A stretch of 60,000 bases of DNA from the NCBI GenBank assembly GCA_903813345.2, contig CAIIXF020000005.1:26479375-26539374 (forward strand), read 5' to 3'. The notes beneath the pieces are model-generated. The model saw nothing but the letters and a program-made list of their open reading frames with translations. It ran no database searches and had not been told where the DNA came from. Shown here in pieces: positions 48,598 through 57,500 of this stretch (position 1 is the stretch's first letter; each line of letters opens with the position of its first letter). The position numbers were made by a program, and so were the translations under genes. Origin of the DNA: Owenia fusiformis (taxonomy: Eukaryota > Annelida > Polychaeta > Sabellida > Oweniidae).

Positions 48598-51500
48598 GTA
48601 AGGATGTATTCATTGACTTCTTAACCTTATATTATCTCAACTTTTAGTAGTTTTGACATTTCTTCTTTTTACAATACTGTTCACTTGATCAACTAAAATG
48701 CAGGAATCAGGCATGAAAATTGCCAAAAAGTCTAATTTTTCAACGGGAAAAATTGATGGAATATGAAGTATACATTTTTAGTTCTTTCCATAAATCTTAC
48801 TTTTCAGACTAACAAAACAATTATAGACCCCTCTATCAAGTTACCTGTCACAAATATATCTTTTTTATGTTAACTGATGGATGGGTCAATAATTATAGAC
48901 TTTAGTTTCATTTTTGAATTGAGTGTGGATTAACCTAATATGGGTTTAATGAAGGTGTGATTTGTGTGGATAAACGCAAACCTATTAGTAATACTGTATA
49001 CTGTAAAAGTTTAGTCACTGAAATAGTACTAGAACCCTTGTATTCTAAGATCCATTATTTTCTATTTCTATAAACTTGATCATTTCCTGCTTGGCCTCAG
49101 TCTAGAGATTTTCTTCCACCTTACAAAAGTGCTTCGATTACTGATATTGTCAAAACTGATTTTAATAAGCAAAAGACAATTCGACAATTCAAATACATCT
49201 TACAAAGGAATGATTGAATAGGTGAGAAGTTCAAATCTCAATTATCCAATTTAAAGAAGTTTCATAGTTTTGATGGCAAATATATAAGGACATGTCATAC
49301 CTTAATCTTCATATAAATATGCCTTCAAATAATATTTTATTAACTGTAATGAGGGACATTGATGTCTTAGACACACCATGAAATGTAATCTTGAGTTCAT
49401 TGTACCTCAAGACTAAAATTTTTACCAACACGCGTTGTGCAGAGGATGCTGAATTTTAGACGACAGCACATATTGCCCAAAATTTGGATGATGGATGGCA
49501 GATAAATTTGTCCCATTTCAAAGTCAGCAGTAAGTATATTTTTAATTCTCATATCACGATAGAATGAATGAAAACATAAAAATTGATACTGATCTTTAAC
49601 TTATTTTATGTAGACTGATATATATTATGAAAATCAGTGCAATATTTTTAAGAAAATTGCCTACCACATATCGGTATGATCAATGAATTTAATTTTTTCG
49701 ATTCTTCTTAATTTCAATGTAGAATATAAAATCAATAAACCTAAATAACATGAAATCCACATTATGGTTCGGATACACAATTTAACAATTATTGAAGGTT
49801 AGAAGGGTTATCCCAAACTAGAAGATGGAAACTCAACAAAGTAACAAATACCAACACATTTAGGCAACCAATTGTGGCACAAATCAGACATTAAATCAAG
49901 ATGATATAGTATTTTGATCAACATCAAATTAAAGTGAATTCAATTTGAGTATAATAAAGCTATTACAGGTCCAAACCATCTTGATTCACAAGGTTTCATT
50001 TGTTCCTACCTCTCTAGACCCAGTGGAAAGCGATGATGGGTCCAAACTCCATCTAAATGATTGAAATCTTGCAACATATTATTTAAATAGATTTTAACCA
50101 TTATAAATACAGAGGAAGCACTTCATAGGATAACTCTAATGGTTGAGAATATAATTATTCATGGATCATTGAATCTATCAGTAGTTCTGTATATGCACTT
50201 CTCTTTGACTATTATTTTCTGCTAATTATCGTGAAGATACTAATTAACTGTCTAATTAATGGACTTGATTTGAATTTGTTCTCCCTTTTTAGCTTCTTCT
50301 TATAAATTCTTGCTCAATGTGGTCTTTCTATGTGTGACACTCGGTTTTACACAACATGTACCGTATTCTCTGTAATTACCGCCCACTCTCTAATAAGCGC
50401 CCACCCCGCTTCACAAAGTTCAAGAAACATCGAGGAATCAACAAGAATTGAAGAATATATCAGGAAAAAAATATTTCTCAAAATCCAGGAGCGGGCGATA
50501 ATAGAGTACTTACCCTAAAACTGCTGTAAACAGGACGCGTTTTGTAATTCTATGCATCCTCTCGATACATATCTATCGATGGGTGCTTCCCACACCATAC
50601 CATGCTAATATTGTCTCCAAATAGTCCATAATGAATGAAGGAATTGTTCTTTATCGGCATTCAGAAATTTCAAAAGCTACTGCGCAGACGTTCTGCGCAT
50701 GTCAAGGTCGTGAACTTTCTGGTTTCTTTTTAATGTTTCTCGACTTTTACACGACTTTTGCACGAATAATGATGATCTCTCATCAAATAAGAAATAATGT
50801 ATAACTTTAGATCGATATCCAGCAGTCTCTAGTGGAAATATTGAAGGTAATCGGCGATAATGACAAAGTGGGCGTGCCGGAAATAAATTAGACATAGACG
50901 GGTCTTCAACCACTGTCAATATTGTCTAAGCGATCTTTACCGTATTCTCTCCAATAACAGCACTTGTCATATTATTATAAAAATATGTTGAAGAAAATGC
51001 ATTCTTGTCAAGAAAAATTGCCATACATGAAATTCCTTGGGATTTCTGATTTCTTTCATACATGGGCGCTTATTAGAATGGTCTAAATAATGTATTTTCA
51101 ATTTTCTAAACGCCCTGGGCGCTAATTACAGAGAATACGGTATTTAGATTTCGTTCTTCAACTTAATTAGTACTATATTTGCCTTTATAGAATTCATTTT
51201 TCTGTTTTATATAAAAATATATATGTTTATATTTAGAGACAGCAGAATCTTTTATTGTCCCTGAATTCATGAGTCATTCAAATGTGATTGCAATACAGCA
51301 ATTTCCTATATTCATTACAACAAACAATGGTATAATGGTGGTCAAAATAAGTCCAATATGTGAAGCTCGTATATAACTTTTTTTCTCTCAGATGTTTGCA
51401 AAGACATTACGGTGGACTGGTACATTGCTAAAGATGGCAGCACTACCTGCTTCTACCACTGTGCAAACCAGATTGGTTATGAGAAATGTTGCCCCCCTGG

Positions 51501-54500
51501 GACATGCCTGAAAAGGGGGTATACAGCTGGAAATACCAACCCATGTGATATCTGCACTGACCCCGATCCAACAGGTCTGCATCACTAATTATTCAAATAT
51601 AAGAAAAACATATTTATTAACGTAAAGTTTTGCAGGGTGTCCATTCATTGCAATGCGACACTAATTTTGTGTCTGTGTATTGAGACACTGATCTCATGAC
51701 ATGGGTGATATTGTTGACTTGATCAACTAAAACACAGGGACCAAGCATGAAAATTGCCAATAGTAGTTATGGTACTTGTGTGGTGCCCCAGCCAACATTT
51801 TCTATTCAATTTTGAAATTGAATGCATATTATCATAAGATGTGTATTCTAAGGATATACTTCATATATTTCCATGTTAACCCTTGCCCTCCTGGCACACT
51901 TTGAAGCGCGGTACTATCAATCCCTATATAGATTCAGAAACCTAGTGTTAAACTGATTATTTCATGATATCATGATTATGACAGTTTTAATAAATACAAA
52001 CGGAAGTCTTCATAAAATTGGAAAAAAAAATATATTGAAACTAAAGCCGTTTTATGACCACAATACCACGAATATCTAGAAAATGGAGAATTAGAAGAAT
52101 TATTAGCATTTTTGGAGCAGATGAAGAACCCCAGATAGTGAAGAAAAAATGTGAATTGTAAGTTTGTCTTCTCTATCGATATAAACAAAAGTTTTCAAAA
52201 ATATTTATTGTACTCTTGATTTTAAGCCTTCAGGCACAAAACTAAACCTTTCCTTTTCAGAAGGACAAACTACACTTCTATAGAAGCTATCCATGAATTA
52301 TAACTAACAAGTTCCTTTAAAACTTTCAGAACCCCCTGCATGCTCCGAAATGGAGCCCTATCCCTGTCTCAATGGTGGATCATGTATAGACAAGACAGAC
52401 CGCTTCATGTCTCAAGATGGGCTGAACTTTTATTGTAGCTGTCCGAGTGGATTTTCAGGGGTATTCTGCGAGATTAACATGTCTGGTAAGTAATTTTGAT
52501 TTATTTGAGGTAACGTATGCCTCAGTCACATTTGATCTATGGCAACTGTTCAGTGGCCATAGCTTTCCAAAATTGAGAGAAATATGCAGCATAAAATAAT
52601 AGAGGGATAGGGAGTACGATGTAGATTTTCTATATCGATTTTGAGAAGTTATGACAGATCATTAGATTTTTCGGCATTTATTGATCAACTTGATACATAT
52701 GTTTTCCATCAAGCATAATAAAGTACCACGGAAAAGTTCTTTCAGAATTAGAACTTGAATTAATGACTTTAACATTTTCCCTCAAGTGTTCAATGTATTT
52801 TAACACAACTTATAACCTGGATGTTAGATTTAACCTTCTTAACTTGTTTCCATGATGAGAGTTTAAAGTAGTTTTAGTGTATCATAAATGATTGAAGTCA
52901 TGAATGTATATAGCCAAATCTTTCTGACATTATCAACTTCCTGTACCATAGGTTCAACATTTCAGACACAGGGAGTAGATAACTCATCGAAAAAGGTTTG
53001 GCTAGAATATGTATATTAATATGTTGATGCGGTTTTGTTTTTAATTCAGAAGAGAAAGCTGGAATGTGCCCAAAGGTCAAAATGGATATGGTTGGCACGT
53101 GTCAACATGAATGTGATAATGACAACTTCTGTACGGGCATGGATAAATGTTGCTCCAATGGATGTGGAAAGATCTGCACGCCACCAATGAGTGGTACGAA
53201 AATTTCACATGCTGTACCCTGTTTCAATATACAACTACTTGTTTTTCTGTGTCAATCAGTAATATTAAAGAATGACAGAGCTGAAAACACCTGTTTATTA
53301 TATAAAATGCTTCAGCAATTGTATCATTAGTAAAATAGGAATACTTTGTAAATTCCTTCTTCTAGACATATCTGTAAAACATTATCAGATAACCAAGGAC
53401 AAGAAATTCATCAACAAAACCAGTTTTTCAATTATCTTTTTGAGAAAATTTAATTCATTACATTTTTCTTCTAGAATTTTGATTACAGGAATATAATCTG
53501 CGTTTTGTATCTCGTAATATACAGATATATTATGTCTGCACCAGAGTTCCAAAAATCAGATGAATGCATTATTTGTTAAAGGTTGTGAGGTTGATGGGAA
53601 GATGTATTTTATTGGAGATGTTATTGAAAAGAAAGACCCATGTTTGTCTTGTGAATGTGTACTTAATGATGAGGATCCAACCAGCCCTAATGGTAAAGAG
53701 CTGTGTAGCACTATGGACTGTGCTTTACCAGAATGTGAAAATCCAACCTATCATGAAGATATGTGTTGCCCTGTGTGTGATTCTAAAGGTAATCAAAAGC
53801 TGAACATGAAAGATTGTATAACCTTTATAGAGAAATACACAATGAAATTTATTTCATGATAAATTGTCAAATGCACAAAGAAAATTATCGTTTGAGAACA
53901 TCTCCAGTAGAATTAATATTGATAAAAACCATCTGAAAATGCATTCACAATGCTAATGTCTTCAAAAGACAAATATGTCCAAAAACAAATGAGAGTTTTC
54001 ACCAATAAATCAATTTATAACTTGAACGTGTTTGGGGATTAATATCCTGGATGCACATAGTCATAAATGTACTTCATATATTTGCATTTTAAATTATAAT
54101 TTTTCCTGGTATCACAGGATTGCTGAAAACATGAATGTGCAAATGATATCAGAAGAACAAACTACACATCTATAGAAGCTATCCATGAATTATTACTAAC
54201 AAGTTTATTTTGTATTTTCAGAACCCTCTGCATGCTCCAAAATGGAACCCTATCCCTGTCTCAATGGAGGATCATGTATAGACAAGACAGACCTCTTCAT
54301 GTCTCAAGATGGGTTGAAGTTTTATTGTAGCTGTCCAGGTGGATTTTCAGGGGTATACTGCGAGATTAACTTGTCTGGAAGTGGTAAGTAATTCTGATTT
54401 ATTTGAGGTAACTTAATTATGTGCCAATAGTAAAAAACTCTTCATTATATCCTTCAGAATTTATTCATTGATCAACTTGGTACATATGTTTTCCATCAAG

Positions 54501-57500
54501 CATAAGAATGCACTTTAACAACCCTGGGCACACTCGTCCAGGGAGCTGTAAAGTAACGACCAAGATATTAGACTTGAAAGGGAGTGTGCTAAATTCAATG
54601 CCCCATGCTAAAGTCTGACGCTCTACCGCTCAAGCCATAAAGGCTAGACCCTACAGCTATAGGCTGTAGCACTGACTTGCTTTCGAGGGTCAGGTCATTA
54701 AAACATCCCCCTGAAGGACGATGTCCTGTCGTAACTGATTCACAAGGTCAAACTCACTTCTGACACCAATGTAACGACCCTGAGCTGTTGTGTAACCAGC
54801 AAGATACTAGACACAAAAGGAAATGTGCTAAATTCAATGCCCCATGAGGGAATTGAACTCAGGACCTTTCGCTCGAGCTACCCCCTACACCAAGGGTGTA
54901 GCAGAGACTTACAATCGAGGGTCATTACAATACCATATGGAAAAGTTCTTCCAGAATAAGAACTTCAAAGAATGACTGTAACATTTTCTCTCAAGTGTTC
55001 AATGAATTTTGGCACAACTAATAACCTGGATGTTATATTTAACCTTCTTAACTTCTAACTTGTATTTTATTCCATTGAGTTGAGAATTTAAAGTAGTTTT
55101 AGTATATGTAAATGATTCAAGTCATGAATGTTTGTAGCCAAAGCTTTCTGATGTTATCAGCTCGCTGTGTCGTAGGTTCAACATTTCAGATATAGGAAGT
55201 AGATAACTTAGCTAGAGAGGTTTGGCTCGAATATATGGGAACATTTTAATTTTATTTTTTAAATTTAGAGGAGAAACGTGGAATGTGCCCTGAAGTTAAA
55301 ATGGATACCATAGGCACGTGTCAACATGAATGTGACTATGACAACTCCTGTACAGGCATGGATAAATGTTGCTCCAATGGATGTGGAAAGATCTGCACGC
55401 CACCAATGAGTGGTACGAAGATTTCTCATGCTGTACCCTGTTTCAATATACAACTACTTGTTTTTCTGTGTCAATCAGTAATATTAAAGAATAACAGAGC
55501 TGAAAATATCTGTTTATTATATAAAATGATTCAGCAATAATATCATTATTAAAATAGGAATACTTTGTAAATTGTTTCTTCGAGACATATCTGTAAAACA
55601 TTTTGAGATAACCAAGGACAAGAAATTCATCAATAAAACCAGTTTTTAATTATCTTTTTGAGAAAATTGAATTGGTTATACCTTTCTTCTAGAACTTTGA
55701 TTACAGGAATATAATCTGCGATTTGTATCTCGTAATATACAGATATATTATTTCTGAACCAGAGTTCCAAAAATCAGATGAATGCATTATTTGTTAAAGG
55801 TTGTGAGGTTGATGGGAAGATGTATGCTATTGGAGATATTATTGAAAAGAAAGACCCATGCATGTCTTGTGAATGTATACTAAATGAGGATAAGTCTACT
55901 GGTAGAGAGCAGTGTGTGGCCATGAGCTGTGCTTTACCAGAATGTGAAAATCCAACCTATCATGAAGATATGTGTTGCCCTGTATGTGATTCTAAGGGGG
56001 CAGGAGGTAAATGTTTATTGATTACTATAAAATATGTTTAATTCACATCTGACATTATCATTATTCTGTTTGTTTTAGTATTTTGTAATTTCATTTACTT
56101 CAATTCAAGACTTATTCTACTTATACAAGTAATAAAATAATTTTAATTTATCATATGTGTTAAACATCAAATAAGTCACTAGCATTCTTACATTTAGGAA
56201 AATTTACAAGTTGATGTTATTATATGATAGCGTATTATTTAAATATATTGATACTCAGATCATTATCAGATATTATGGTCTTAAATGACTCAGTGACAAC
56301 CTCTTTAACTTCAACAGGATCAAGTCAAATGGGGCCTGATGGAAGTGGCATGGGACCTCGCCCTGATGGAAGTGGTACTGGACCTGGCCCAGATGGAAGT
56401 GGCACGGGACCTCGCCCTGATGGAAGTGGCATGGGACCTGGCCCTGATGGAAGTGGCATGGGACCTCGCCCTGATGGAAGTGGCATGGGACCTCGCCCTG
56501 ATGGAAGTGGCATGGGACCTCGCCCTGATGGAAGTGGCATGGGACCACAACCTGATGGAAGTGGCATGGGACCTCGCCCTGATGGAAGTGGCATGGGACC
56601 TCGCCCTGATGGAAGTGGCATGGGACCACGACCTGATGGAAGTGGTATGGGACCTCGCCCAGATGGAAGTGGCATGGGACCTCGCCCAGATGGAAGTGGC
56701 ATGGGACCTCGGCCTGATGGAAGTGGCATGGGACCTCGCCCTGATGGAAGTGGCATGGGACCTCGCCCTGATGGAAGTGGTATGGGACCTGGCCCAGATG
56801 GAAGTGGCATGGGACCTCGCCCTGATGGAAGTGGCATGGGACCACGACCTGATGGAAGTGGCATGGGACCTCGCCCTGATGGAAGTGGCATGGGACCTCG
56901 CCCTGATGGAAGTGGCATGGGACCACGACCTGATGGAAGTGGTATGGGACCTCGCCCAGATGGAAGTGGCATGGGACCTCGCCCAGATGGAAGTGGCATG
57001 GGACCTCGGCCTGATGGAAGTGGCATGGGACCTCGCCCTGATGGAAGTGGCATGGGACCTGGCCCAGATGGAAGTGGCATGGGACCTCGCCCTGATGGAA
57101 GTGGCATGGGACCTGGCCCAGATGGAAGTGGCATGGGACCTCGACCAGGTGGTGATAGTCATGGTCCTAGACCAGGTGGTGATAGTCATGGTCCTCGACC
57201 AGGTGGTGATAGTCATGGACCTCGACCAGGTGGTGATAGTCATGGACCTCGCCCAGGTGGTGATAGTCATGGACCTCGACCAGGTGGTGGAAGTCATGGA
57301 CCTCAACCAGGTGGTAGCAGTCATGGATCTCAATCAGGAGCACATAGTCACGGATCGGATGGATCTCAATCGGGAGCACACAGCCATGGGTCAGACGGTC
57401 GTCAATCAGGAGCACATAGCCATGGGAGTCGATCAGGTGGGGGTCATCGTCATGGGTCAGAAAGTGATAGTATGCGTAAGTGTTGATTTATTAGTAAACT

